Assembly (NCBI GenBank): GCA_031267155.1
Contig: JAIRZR010000303.1
Coordinates: 1-22,106 of the forward strand
DNA: 22,106 nt
Source of the DNA: Prevotellaceae bacterium
GTDB lineage: Bacteria > Bacteroidota > Bacteroidia > Bacteroidales > UBA932
Direction of reading: 5' to 3'
Part shown: piece after piece, positions 1 through 7,178 of the stretch
Position numbering within the stretch: the first letter of the stretch is position 1
Layout of the letters: each line of letters starts with the position of its first letter
Translations under genes and position numbers: made by a program
The notes under the pieces: generated by a model
What the model was told of the DNA's origin: nothing
What the model saw: only the letters and a program-made list of their open reading frames with translations
Database searches by the model: none

Positions 1-170
1 GCTGTTTCTTCCAGATCTTTTGTGAAACAGCCCGATTTAAACTGACACACTTTCCCTTCAGGGTTTGTGTACGTGACCCACATCTCACGACTCCCAACAT
101 CTATGCCGGCAGCATGATGATTGACGATCGGAAGACCTGTCAACAATTCTTTTACTTCAAAATTATCCAT
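1..170 (-). CDS. IS110-family transposase, N-terminal part (runs off the left edge)
   Basis: The reverse strand reads from an ATG at 170 to the window edge without a stop, giving about 56 residues that begin MDNFEVKELLTGLPIVNHHA and continue AGIDVGSREMWV. The AGIDVG motif, with Asp at about residue 24, matches the start of the RuvC-like DEDD catalytic domain of IS110-family transposases, where it supplies the first catalytic Asp. The rest of the DEDD domain and the C-terminal serine-containing Tnp20 domain lie outside the window, so I cannot say whether the gene is intact. The upstream leader (about 190-345) is long, structured and non-coding, as expected for the IS110 group, in which the guide RNA lies upstream of the transposase gene. 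Family assignment is fairly secure; subgroup and activity are unknown. Confidence 0.8.
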   Translation of the reverse strand, partial: MDNFEVKELLTGLPIVNHHAAGIDVGSREMWVTYTNPEGKVCQFKSGCFTKDLEET

Positions 171-195
171 TTTTACTTCCCTTTTTATAAAGTGG

Positions 196-338
196 ACGGA
201 ACTTTACTGTTGCACAAAAGTGAAAAATCTTACAGTGATGGTAGCTGTGCTCCATAAACTTTCAGTCTTCAAACAGTAACCCCAAACTCGCAGGGGGAAC
301 TCATGGCTCAGAGGTCTATAGGGGGTATGATGTTCCGT
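196..338 (-). ncRNA. Candidate IS110 bridge RNA (non-coding leader of the transposase)
   Basis: This stretch lies directly upstream of the transposase start and has no open frame of note. On the minus strand, ACGGAAC (332-338) can pair with GTTCCGT (196-202) and would enclose about 143 nt. Inside are a second stem, ACTGT (232-236) with ACAGT (206-210), a small CAC/GTG hairpin within it, and a CCCCC/GGGG stem (293-297 with 280-283). Nested stems with large internal loops, placed between the element end and the transposase ATG, fit the bridge RNA described for IS110-group elements such as IS621, in which two loops guide target and donor DNA. The ends and loop assignments are inferred from pairing by eye; the family position is known; guide function here is inference. 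Confidence 0.5.
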
Positions 339-370
339 TTCACTTCTTTATTTTTATTATTTTTATCGTG

Positions 371-378
371 CAAATGTA
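371..378 (-). promoter_or_regulatory. Bacteroidetes -7 box upstream of the IS110 leader
   Basis: The minus strand reads TACATTTG, a match to the Bacteroidetes -7 consensus TAnnTTTG. Transcription would start near 364 and run into the candidate bridge RNA and transposase. I see no TTG at the right distance for the -33 element, so strength is uncertain. The element border has not been located, so the box could lie in the host flank. Confidence 0.4.
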
Positions 379-462
379 ATGCTTTTTTTATTCTATCTGT
401 TCTTTGGTAATATTTGCGGAACATAAGTAATATCCCGCTTTTAGATGATTTTTTATCTAAAG

Positions 463-609
463 CGTCATTTCGCTTTCAGTTTAGGCACGAAACGATGATT
501 CGCAATGACGGAAACCGACCCTTTTGAAGCAACATCTCTTCCAAAGCTTTTTTTAACTAAAGTTTTTGCCTAAAGGCTAGGGATTTTGCCCCCAGATGTA
601 TAAATTAAT
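463..609 (-). repeat. Dispersed repeat, copy A (inverted relative to 10866-11042)
   Basis: Read on the minus strand, 609 down to about 500 matches 10866 to about 10975 on the plus strand over roughly 108 nt, with about five mismatches and one gap. Shared landmarks include ATTAATTTATACATCTGGGG, AAAGCTTTGGAAGAGATG and TGCTTCAAAAGGGTCGGT. The inner end carries a CGTCATT/AATGACG inverted pair (463-469 and about 503-509), as the other copy does. The outer border begins at ATTAAT, which contains the stop codon of the GH127 gene, so the repeat abuts and slightly overlaps that coding end. It encodes nothing recognisable. A mobile, transposase-less repeat is the simplest reading. Confidence 0.7.
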
Positions 610-2989
610 GTATATCCGCCTTTGTAGCAAATATCGGATAGCACGTAAACGTAATATCCTTGCCGAGTTCGTAGTACGGTACATATTCCAGAGCATTGTC
701 CTCGCCTTCGATACTGAAGTGAAGCGGTTTTCCGGCAACGGGTTTCAGTCTGGATGCAAACTTCGCAACTTCCGATGACAGTTTCAGGACGCCGTTCTGC
801 ACGGATTCGCCGCTCAGAGCCATCAGTATCGGACCATATTCCAGCGCATACGCCTCCTTGCCCTGAAAATCTTCGGTAACGCCAGCGTATTTCGTCAGGC
901 GGAAACCCATCGGAAGAGTGAAGGTGATTTCGTCATTATCCTTCCACACGCGCTCGACTGTAAGGTATGAGCCGGGGTTTCCGGCAGAAACTTTCCTGCC
1001 GTTCACCAGCAGATTCATCTTTGACGTCGCCCATGAAGGTACGCGGATACGTATCCTGCTTTTAACCGGTTCGGTGAGTTTCAGATGCAGTTCCACCTCG
1101 GGACTTGCAGGAAATGCGGTGTGCTGGTGCAGGGAAATCTTTTTGCCGTTCTGCTCCCATTCGACTGAAGATTCGTTATACAAATCCACATAAAGACCGT
1201 CGTCGGCAAGCTTGTAGATAAACTCCGGCAACATTCCGTAAAGGCGCGTTCCCTGTCCTTCGCAGCATGAGCCGCCCCGTCCGCCGTTTTCCTTCTTGCC
1301 GATAAGGCGGGCATGATAGCGGATATTTCCCTCGTGATCCTGATTCGCTATACCTATATTATATATGCTCTTTTCGATTTCGGCGACATACTTTTCACCG
1401 CTATCGTCGGGATAAAGTACGCGTAACTGTTCGTTGAAGACCGCCCAGAAGACATTGCCGCAAAGTTCGCCCGTGGGCATCCTGAGATGATATGATTTCG
1501 GGGGAAACTGGCGAGGCGGGAAGGTGTACGATTCGATTACGCTGATGCTTCCGCCGGCGTGCATGAAGTGTTCGCGGAAGATGTCCCAGGCGCCGTGCAT
1601 TGCATTCAGATAGTACGGTTCGCCGGTAGCCATGTACATGTCCATGTAGGCGTTAAGCACGATGATGAGGTAGCTGTGCACGCGCTCGTACTGATATTGC
1701 CAGATTGCCGAAGGGTCGCGGGCAATGAGCTGGTCGAGCCAGAAGTTGAGCTGGAAATACTGCTGCAGCACCTGAATATCCTTCGGTACACCCACATTTG
1801 TATTGAGATAGGTGCGCGAGTTGGCAACCATCCCTTGATTACCGATCGGAACGCGCATCAGCATTTCGGGCAGATACGGACAGGAATTGAACCAGTCGCC
1901 TCCGCGGCGCAGCAGGGGCCATGCCTTCGGATTTCCCGCAATGCCGGCTTCGACAAGTCCCTGCGACAGCCACCCGCGCGCGTATGCGTTGTTCTGTCCC
2001 TGAAGCGTAGTCCTTTCGGGATAGCCGAAAATGTAGCCTTCCGGAGTTGCGCACGTCTCGATGTAGTCAATCAGTTCGTCCATTCGGCTTCGCAGTTCGC
2101 CGTCGTTTTCCCAGCGCAGGATATTGCCGGCGCCCATCAGGAAACGTCCGGCAATCGAGCCGCCCAGTCCGCGTGTGAACCAGCTGCTTCGTCCCTCAAA
2201 CTTTCCGGCTTCCATGTTTGCGCGTTCGAAGAAATTGTGCGCCATGTCGTGCACGCTGAACGATCCGAGCAGATATTGAATGTTTCTGTCGAAAGTCTGG
2301 CGGAACAGTCCGCCGACGGCAACCCCGCTGCGTGGCGTCCTCAGCGGCGCCTTGACGGGCTTCCACGTTTCGGGCGCTGTAACCTGTTCGGGACGGTCGT
2401 ACCATAGGTTTTCGCCGGCGGGACGCTGCGGACGCAGCAGGTAATGACTGCCGAGACTGCCTCTACCGGAATCGGAAAGCGTTTTGCCTTCGGCGACGTC
2501 GCGCCCGCCGGAGATTACTTCAAACCTCCAGAGTTCGAAGACGTCCGGCTTGAGCACGGTAAGCCGCACATAACGCGCGGATACCGGCACGGCAGGTTTC
2601 CACGTTTTGATTTCCAGCGGATAGCCGATGAAATCCCGTCCTGTCTGATCAACTATCACGTGCGGACTGTCGAACGCCGCGCTTGCCGAGACTTCGATGC
2701 GGAAACGGACGGGGAAGTTGTGCGTATGGGCGCCTATGTCTCCCGTATCCTGAAAATAGGGATACAGTTTCACCGCCTCGACGGGAAAAAGCGCGCCGAG
2801 GTCGATTTGCACCCAGTTGGGAGCGCCGTTTGCCGAAGGCTCCGAAAGGTATGGTATCGGCGAACCGACACACATTGCTACACGCTCAATCCCCATCGGC
2901 CCACCATCGAGATCGGCGGTTTGAGCGGAAACTGTTACCGTCTGAATTGTCAGTGCGGCAAACAGCGATAAAATTGTCTTTTTATTCAT
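605..2989 (-). CDS. Secreted GH127-type glycosidase (beta-L-arabinofuranosidase family, DUF1680)
   Basis: The 794-residue product starts with a signal peptide (about 1-22, cleavage after VSA), so it acts in the periplasm or outside the cell. Residues about 25-160 look like a discoidin (F5/8 type C) jelly roll, with WVQIDLG near 60 and ARYVRL near 139. The remainder is an (alpha/alpha)6-barrel of the DUF1680 type followed by beta domains. An E-x-C pair (Glu508, Cys510) and a Cys-Cys pair (575-576, in SCCEGQGTR) match the zinc-binding and nucleophilic cysteines of GH127 enzymes such as HypBA1; Glu486 is a possible acid/base. That family removes beta-L-arabinofuranose from glycans. Related families GH142 and GH146 cannot be excluded and the substrate is inferred. 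The start lies 3 nt after the stop of a truncated ATPase gene; the stop lies inside a dispersed repeat. Confidence 0.85.
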   Translation of the reverse strand: MNKKTILSLFAALTIQTVTVSAQTADLDGGPMGIERVAMCVGSPIPYLSEPSANGAPNWVQIDLGALFPVEAVKLYPYFQDTGDIGAHTHNFPVRFRIEVSASAAFDSPHVIVDQTGRDFIGYPLEIKTWKPAVPVSARYVRLTVLKPDVFELWRFEVISGGRDVAEGKTLSDSGRGSLGSHYLLRPQRPAGENLWYDRPEQVTAPETWKPVKAPLRTPRSGVAVGGLFRQTFDRNIQYLLGSFSVHDMAHNFFERANMEAGKFEGRSSWFTRGLGGSIAGRFLMGAGNILRWENDGELRSRMDELIDYIETCATPEGYIFGYPERTTLQGQNNAYARGWLSQGLVEAGIAGNPKAWPLLRRGGDWFNSCPYLPEMLMRVPIGNQGMVANSRTYLNTNVGVPKDIQVLQQYFQLNFWLDQLIARDPSAIWQYQYERVHSYLIIVLNAYMDMYMATGEPYYLNAMHGAWDIFREHFMHAGGSISVIESYTFPPRQFPPKSYHLRMPTGELCGNVFWAVFNEQLRVLYPDDSGEKYVAEIEKSIYNIGIANQDHEGNIRYHARLIGKKENGGRGGSCCEGQGTRLYGMLPEFIYKLADDGLYVDLYNESSVEWEQNGKKISLHQHTAFPASPEVELHLKLTEPVKSRIRIRVPSWATSKMNLLVNGRKVSAGNPGSYLTVERVWKDNDEITFTLPMGFRLTKYAGVTEDFQGKEAYALEYGPILMALSGESVQNGVLKLSSEVAKFASRLKPVAGKPLHFSIEGEDNALEYVPYYELGKDITFTCYPIFATKADIH

Positions 2990-2992
2990 GAA

Positions 2993-3286
2993 TTAGATAT
3001 AATTATTATTCTTAAAGTTTCGCACTATCGCCGGTATTCCCTCTTTCAAATCGTTCATCCTTTCCATCCTTACCAGAGAACAGTACAGGGCATAATATTT
3101 TCCTCCGGCGTTAAGCCTGTCCGCCAAATCCTGCAGATAGGTTGTTTTTCCGCTCTGACACGCGGCATGAATCACAAAATACTGTTTATCATCCATCAAC
3201 TTCTCCACGTCCTGCAGGCGGCTGTCTGCATCTATCATGTAATGCTCCGCGCTATTACAATGACCTGATATATTAAATTTTCTCAT
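2993..3286 (-). pseudogene. Truncated AAA ATPase (AAA_35-like), N-terminal stub
   Basis: The 97 residues begin MRKFNISGHCNSAEHYMID and carry YFVIHAACQSGKTTYLQDL, a P-loop (QSGKTT, about residues 44-49) with the usual following helix and a GKYYALYCSL strand. This matches the N-terminus of the Bacteroidetes ATP-binding proteins that begin like MRKFNTAGP and normally run to about 500 residues with a C-terminal nuclease-like or winged-helix part. Here the frame stops after 97 residues, with no Walker B or later motif, so it is a stub. It sits 3 nt upstream of the GH127 start, so the junction may be a deletion that placed the glycosidase behind the ATPase leader. It may still be translated; activity is unlikely. 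Confidence 0.65.
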
Positions 3287-3502
3287 TGTTTTAGTGTTTA
3301 TTTAAACTGTTTATAACACTGAAAATTTCCTCACAAAAATACATATTATTTTTTTATCCGTAAATTCCGGCAGTTTGAGAAAAAAAAAAACCTCTACATG
3401 ATCTTCGCAATGATTTCCGTTACCAGCAATATCAGTAATATCACAGCGATATGTCTGTGTCCAGCGTAGGAGGTGCCCAAAAAGGTCATTTTGTTTGCAG
3501 AG

Positions 3503-3523
3503 ATTGCGGTTCAAGCCCGCAAT
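3503..3523. repeat. Short palindromic repeat, ATTGCGG type
   Basis: A 7-bp perfect stem, ATTGCGG with CCGCAAT, and a 7-nt loop, followed by GACGGAC. Similar CGTCATTGCG-type palindromes occur at 10964-11042 and 21574-21592, so this belongs to a family of dispersed palindromes in this genome. Confidence 0.6.
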
Positions 3524-3554
3524 GACGGACACAACCGTCACATTCACAGCCGTC

Positions 3555-3574
3555 ATTCTGACGAAAGTCAGAAT
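3555..3574. repeat. Perfect hairpin with GAAA tetraloop
   Basis: ATTCTGAC-GAAA-GTCAGAAT forms an 8-bp stem closed by a GNRA-type loop. It has no T tract after it, so it is not an intrinsic terminator. It looks like one unit of a dispersed palindromic repeat. Confidence 0.6.
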
Positions 3575-3617
3575 CTCCTGCAGGCAAGAGAGGCTTTTTG
3601 TACACTCCTTTTTAACT

Positions 3618-3641
3618 CGACGTAGCGAAGGTGCTACGTCG
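3618..3641. repeat. 9-bp inverted repeat
   Basis: CGACGTAGC (3618-3626) and GCTACGTCG (3633-3641) pair perfectly around a 6-nt loop. It lies in the spacer between the truncated ATPase gene and surE. No T tract follows it. Confidence 0.6.
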
Positions 3642-3959
3642 GGCAGGGGAAATAAACTGTTCAGACATAATTAAGGAATAAACTGTTTCCTCCGACATCT
3701 GAACCCACAAAGAAAATAGACACTTTGCGTGAAATTATTGTTAATTTGCTGATACAGACAAATTGCCCCGCACTGATGAAAACAGATGAAACTTTGCCGC
3801 GAAATCCTGTTTTTGGCAAAGTTCTTTCGTTAGCAAACCTCTGTAAAAACTTTTTACAAAAAAAACATTTCGGGCGCACTTTCATTTCATTTTTCTGGGC
3901 TTCCGCTTTCCTTTTGCCTGCACGCTTATGTGCGGACGACAGCATTGCATAAAAAAAAA

Positions 3960-3989
3960 TTGTCGATGGAGAAAATTCATGTACTTTTG
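3960..3989 (+). promoter_or_regulatory. Promoter of surE (Bacteroidetes type)
   Basis: TTG at 3960-3962, exactly 19 nt, then TACTTTTG at 3982-3989, matching the Bacteroidetes consensus TTG-N19-TAnnTTTG. The predicted start is near 3996, giving a leader of about 58 nt before the surE ATG. The motif and spacing are seen directly; activity is inferred. Confidence 0.8.
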
Positions 3990-4005
3990 CAGTCTTTATG
4001 GAGCG

Positions 4006-4027
4006 GTTCTGTCGCGGATGACAGAGC
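4006..4027 (+). promoter_or_regulatory. Hairpin in the surE leader
   Basis: GTTCTGTC (4006-4013) and GACAGAGC (4020-4027) form an 8-bp stem with one G-U pair and a 6-nt loop, about 10 nt after the predicted transcription start and 26 nt before the surE ATG. It is not followed by a T tract. It may affect message stability or translation. Confidence 0.45.
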
Positions 4028-4053
4028 TGTTTGCAAAAATTTTGATTGTATAG

Positions 4054-4824
4054 ATGAGACCTTTAATTTTAGTATCAAACGACGACAGCGTGAATGCCGC
4101 GGGTCTGGAGGCATTGATAAGCATGCTTTCTCCATTTGGAGATTTATTTGTAGTGGCTCCGGACGTTCCGCGTTCGGGAGCATCGCACGCACTGACAGTT
4201 ACAAGTCCAATAACAGCCGACAAGCTTCGGGAATCGGAGGGTCTGGTGATATATTCCTGTTCCGGCACGCCCACCGACTGTGTCAAGCTGGCGATGAGCT
4301 GCCTGCTTCCGCGACAGCCCGACCTGATGGTTTCGGGCATCAATCACGGCTCAAACTCTTCGGTCAGCGTGATTTACTCGGGCACGATGGGAGCGGCAAT
4401 CGAGGCGGCAATGCTGGGAATGCCCTCGATCGGCTTTTCGCTTTGCGACCATTCGGCGGATGCAGATTTCTCCGCTTCAGTAAGATACGGGAAAACCATT
4501 GTGCAGGAAGTCCTGAGGGGCGGAATACCGAAAGGCATTTCCCTGAACGTAAACATCCCCGCCCTGCCATTCGATAAAATAAGAGGCATAAGGGTATGCC
4601 GCCAGAACAGGGGCATGTGGAACGAGGACTTTGTGATGAAGCCCGATCCGCTTACGGGAGAAAAACTGTACTGGCTGACAGGATACTACCATAACGAAGA
4701 GGAGGGAGCGGAAGGAACGGACGAAACAGTCCTGAGCCGCGGCTACATCTCCATCGTTCCCACCCATTTCGACCTCACGGCCTACGGTATTATCGAAGTG
4801 ATAAAAAGATTTGAAAAACTTTAA
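4054..4824 (+). CDS. surE: 5'/3'-nucleotidase SurE
   Basis: The 256-residue product has the usual SurE length and order of motifs: ILVSNDDS at the N-terminus (metal-binding Asp10 and Asp11), RSGASHALT (Ser41), CSGTPTDCVKLA, and VSGINHGSN (Asn97), followed by YSGTMGAAIEA. These residues build the metal-dependent active site of the survival protein E family, cytosolic enzymes that dephosphorylate nucleoside monophosphates. The usual NDDG is NDDS here, a mild variant. Its own promoter lies at 3960-3989. The next gene begins 14 nt after its stop, so surE and the DUF4340-like gene are probably co-transcribed. The upstream in-frame region offers no better start than 4054. Confidence 0.95.
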   Translation: MRPLILVSNDDSVNAAGLEALISMLSPFGDLFVVAPDVPRSGASHALTVTSPITADKLRESEGLVIYSCSGTPTDCVKLAMSCLLPRQPDLMVSGINHGSNSSVSVIYSGTMGAAIEAAMLGMPSIGFSLCDHSADADFSASVRYGKTIVQEVLRGGIPKGISLNVNIPALPFDKIRGIRVCRQNRGMWNEDFVMKPDPLTGEKLYWLTGYYHNEEEGAEGTDETVLSRGYISIVPTHFDLTAYGIIEVIKRFEKL

Positions 4825-4838
4825 ATGACTGCCGCATA

Positions 4839-5792
4839 ATGAACTCGCATACTGTAAAATATATCCTGTCCATATTGTCTGGAATCATGCTTCTCCTGTG
4901 CTGCATTGGGTCGGACAGCGGCTTTGCAGTGGGAAACATCGGGGACGCCACACGGATAGAACTGCGCGACAGGGACAATCACACCGTGCTGACAAAAACC
5001 GGAGAAGGACAGTGGCTGGTTTCATCCTTCAGGGCAAACATTCAGAACATTGCGAATTTAAAAAAGATACTTTCCGACATCGAAGTGCGCTATCCACTTC
5101 CGAAAATCCACGACTCCGCGTATTCATGCAAAAAAATATTGGACGAAGGAATACTGGTAAGCGTATTCAAGGGAAAAAAATCAATAAAAAGCTATTATAT
5201 GCTGATTACCGGCGAGGAAAATCTGGAAGTAATCGGCCTGATGGAGGGAAAGCGGAAGCCGTATGTCCTTGAACTGCCGGGCATGGACATCGATTTCGGT
5301 GATTATGTCGTTACAGAATCCGCCTTCTGGGAGGACAACATCCTCTTTTCCTTCAATCCGGGACAGATCAGGTATATAAAAATTGAAAACAGCGGGGAAC
5401 CGGACGCTTCGTTTTCAATCAGCATAGGAGATAGCGTGTCGCTGTTTGACGCGGCAGGCGAAAACGTTCCGTTCGACAGGTTCAGGATGGACGCATATCT
5501 GAGCTATTTCAGCAATATTTCGTTCGACAGCAACCTGAACGTCCCGGACGATGAAAAGCGGGAAATGATTTCGGGCAATCCACTGTACATCATGACGGTG
5601 GAAAGCGATACGGACACTTTGAGCTGTTACATCAATCCTGCGGTCGACAGCGGTCTGGACGATTACGGCAATCCGCTCGTTTACAACAGGGATTTCTTCT
5701 ATCTGACAGTTCCGCAAAAGAATCTTTTTGCCAGAGCCAGCTGGCTGAAATTCGATATCCTGCTCGAAGAATTGAATTATTTCCGGAATTGA
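4839..5792 (+). CDS. DUF4340-like envelope protein
   Basis: The 317-residue product has an N-terminal hydrophobic segment (about 7-23) ending in LLLCC, so it is exported or anchored in the inner membrane; the cysteine context is a poor lipobox because it lacks a small residue at -1. The body follows the DUF4340 pattern: an ATRIELRDRDN strand, WLVS..RAN, an LKKILSDIEVRYPLPK segment, a VSVFKGKK...YYML strand, and FWEDNILFSFNPGQIRYIKIEN. DUF4340 proteins are poorly understood; some are encoded with ABC-type gliding or export components, but none is seen here. The gene follows surE by 14 nt, and its last codons contain the promoter of the response regulator downstream. Function unknown. Confidence 0.7.
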   Translation: MNSHTVKYILSILSGIMLLLCCIGSDSGFAVGNIGDATRIELRDRDNHTVLTKTGEGQWLVSSFRANIQNIANLKKILSDIEVRYPLPKIHDSAYSCKKILDEGILVSVFKGKKSIKSYYMLITGEENLEVIGLMEGKRKPYVLELPGMDIDFGDYVVTESAFWEDNILFSFNPGQIRYIKIENSGEPDASFSISIGDSVSLFDAAGENVPFDRFRMDAYLSYFSNISFDSNLNVPDDEKREMISGNPLYIMTVESDTDTLSCYINPAVDSGLDDYGNPLVYNRDFFYLTVPQKNLFARASWLKFDILLEELNYFRN

Positions 5793-5801
5793 GTACATTT
5801 G
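5772..5801 (+). promoter_or_regulatory. Promoter of the NtrC-type regulator, inside the end of the preceding gene
   Basis: TTG at 5772-5774, exactly 19 nt, then TACATTTG at 5794-5801: a perfect Bacteroidetes-type promoter overlapping the 3' end of the DUF4340-like gene. The predicted start, near 5808, lies about 9 nt before the ATG at 5817. This rules out a TTG start at 5799, which lies inside the -7 box. Confidence 0.8.
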
Positions 5802-5816
5802 CAAAAAATTAAAATA

Positions 5817-7178
5817 ATGAAAAAAGGAAAGATTCTGATAATCGACGACAATGAAGATGTCCTGCTTGCGTTGAATCTCCTGTTGAAATCGCATGTCGAA
5901 CAGGTTAGAGTGAGTACGGAACCGGAACGCATAGAGTATTTTATAAATATGTTCTATCCCGACGTCATACTGCTCGACATGAACTTCAACCGCGACGCCA
6001 TCAGCGGACACGAGGGCTTCTACTGGCTCGACAGGATAAAAAAGACTGATCCTGACATCGTTGTGGTTTTCATCACTGCATACGCCGACATGGACAAGGC
6101 GATACAGGCAATCAAAGCCGGAGCTTCGGACTTCATCCCCAAACCATGGGAAAAGGAAAAGCTGCTGGCAACGGTCTTTTCCGCCATCGAACTGCATGAC
6201 AGCAGAATCGAGGTAAAGCATCTCAGACAGCAAATCACCGCGCTTGCCACTCCGGCGGGCGCGGGCGCATACGAAATAATAGGCGACAGCATCGCGATGA
6301 AGGAAATCTTCGATACGGTGGAAAAGCTGCGCAATACCAATGCCAATATCCTGATTCTCGGCGAAAACGGAACCGGCAAGGACATTATTGCCCGCGAAAT
6401 CCACAGGAAATCGCCGCGAAGCGAGAAAATCTTTGTCCCGATAGACCTCGGCTCGGTCTCCGAATCGCTGTTCGAGAGCGAGCTGTTCGGACACAGGAAG
6501 GGAGCCTTTACCGGCGCGCATCACGACAAGCCCGGACGGCTGGAAGTCGCCGCGGGCGGAACGCTCTTCCTGGACGAAATCGGCAACCTCTCTCTCCCGA
6601 TGCAGATGAAGCTCCTGACCGCCATCGAAAAACGCGAAATCATACGCCTGGGAACCACCTGTCCCATACCGATAGACGTGCGTTTCATATCGGCTACAAA
6701 CGTGAATCTCCGCGAAATGGTAACCGACAAGAAGTTCAGGGAAGACCTTCTTTACCGCATAAATACCATCGAAATACATATCCCGCCGCTGAGGGAACGC
6801 GGCAACGACGTCATGCTGCTTGCCGAACATTTCTTTATCCGCTTCAAGCGTAAATACAACAAGAAGTTAAGAGGAATATCCAAGGATGCAAAGGCAAAGC
6901 TGCAAAGCTATTCGTGGCCCGGAAATGTACGCGAACTCGAGCATACGATGGAACGCGCTGTGATACTTGCCGAACGGACTGTTCTGGGAGTGGAAAACTT
7001 CATATTTACGCCCGCCGTTTCCAAAAGGACATACGAAGAATTCAACCTCAACAAGCTTGAACAGGAAGCCATTGAACGCGCTTTCCGCCAGTCCGAAGGA
7101 AATATAAAGCTGGCAGCCGAACTGCTGGGAATTACACGTTATGCCCTGTACAGAAAAATGGAAAAACTCGGAATATGA
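5817..7178 (+). CDS. Sigma54-dependent response regulator, NtrC family
   Basis: Three domains are clear in 453 residues. The receiver (1-125) has the acidic pocket Asp10-Asp11, phospho-acceptor Asp54, Thr87 and Lys109. The AAA+ domain (about 150-385) has Walker A GENGTGKD (182-189), an intact GAFTGA loop (229-234) that contacts sigma54, Walker B GGTLFLDEIG (247-256) and the RISATNVNLREM and LYRINTIEI regions. A Fis-type helix-turn-helix ends the protein (about 411-453, GNIKLAAELLGITRYALYRK). Phosphorylation by the kinase encoded next would promote oligomerisation and opening of sigma54 promoters. The start at 5817 fits the promoter at 5772-5801; the first residues are MKKGKILIIDD. The stop overlaps the kinase start by 4 nt. 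Target genes are not evident in the window. Confidence 0.93.
   Translation: MKKGKILIIDDNEDVLLALNLLLKSHVEQVRVSTEPERIEYFINMFYPDVILLDMNFNRDAISGHEGFYWLDRIKKTDPDIVVVFITAYADMDKAIQAIKAGASDFIPKPWEKEKLLATVFSAIELHDSRIEVKHLRQQITALATPAGAGAYEIIGDSIAMKEIFDTVEKLRNTNANILILGENGTGKDIIAREIHRKSPRSEKIFVPIDLGSVSESLFESELFGHRKGAFTGAHHDKPGRLEVAAGGTLFLDEIGNLSLPMQMKLLTAIEKREIIRLGTTCPIPIDVRFISATNVNLREMVTDKKFREDLLYRINTIEIHIPPLRERGNDVMLLAEHFFIRFKRKYNKKLRGISKDAKAKLQSYSWPGNVRELEHTMERAVILAERTVLGVENFIFTPAVSKRTYEEFNLNKLEQEAIERAFRQSEGNIKLAAELLGITRYALYRKMEKLGI

Larger units (their letters stand above)
3287..3959. other. Gene-free spacer with several hairpins
   Basis: I see no supportable gene in this stretch. It holds several inverted repeats: AGTGTT/AACACT around 3294-3320; ATTGCGG/CCGCAAT (3503-3523); ATTCTGAC-GAAA-GTCAGAAT (3555-3574); CGACGTAGC/GCTACGTCG (3618-3641); and AACTTTGCC/GGCAAAGTT (3790-3823). 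A minus-strand -7-like box (TATTTTTG, 3334-3341) could serve the truncated ATPase and GH127 genes, but I see no matching -33 element. Short open frames here have no recognisable content. Confidence 0.6.

Noticed and set aside
3501..3523. A tRNA T-arm look-alike (GGTTCAAGCC in a 7-bp stem)
   Set aside because: No acceptor, D or anticodon arm is found upstream, and the stem recurs elsewhere as a palindromic repeat with a different loop.
3930..4577. 215-codon plus-strand frame overlapping surE
   Set aside because: It is an out-of-frame shadow of surE.
5799..5816. Upstream TTG start for the NtrC-type regulator
   Set aside because: The TTG is part of the -7 box and lies upstream of the predicted transcription start.
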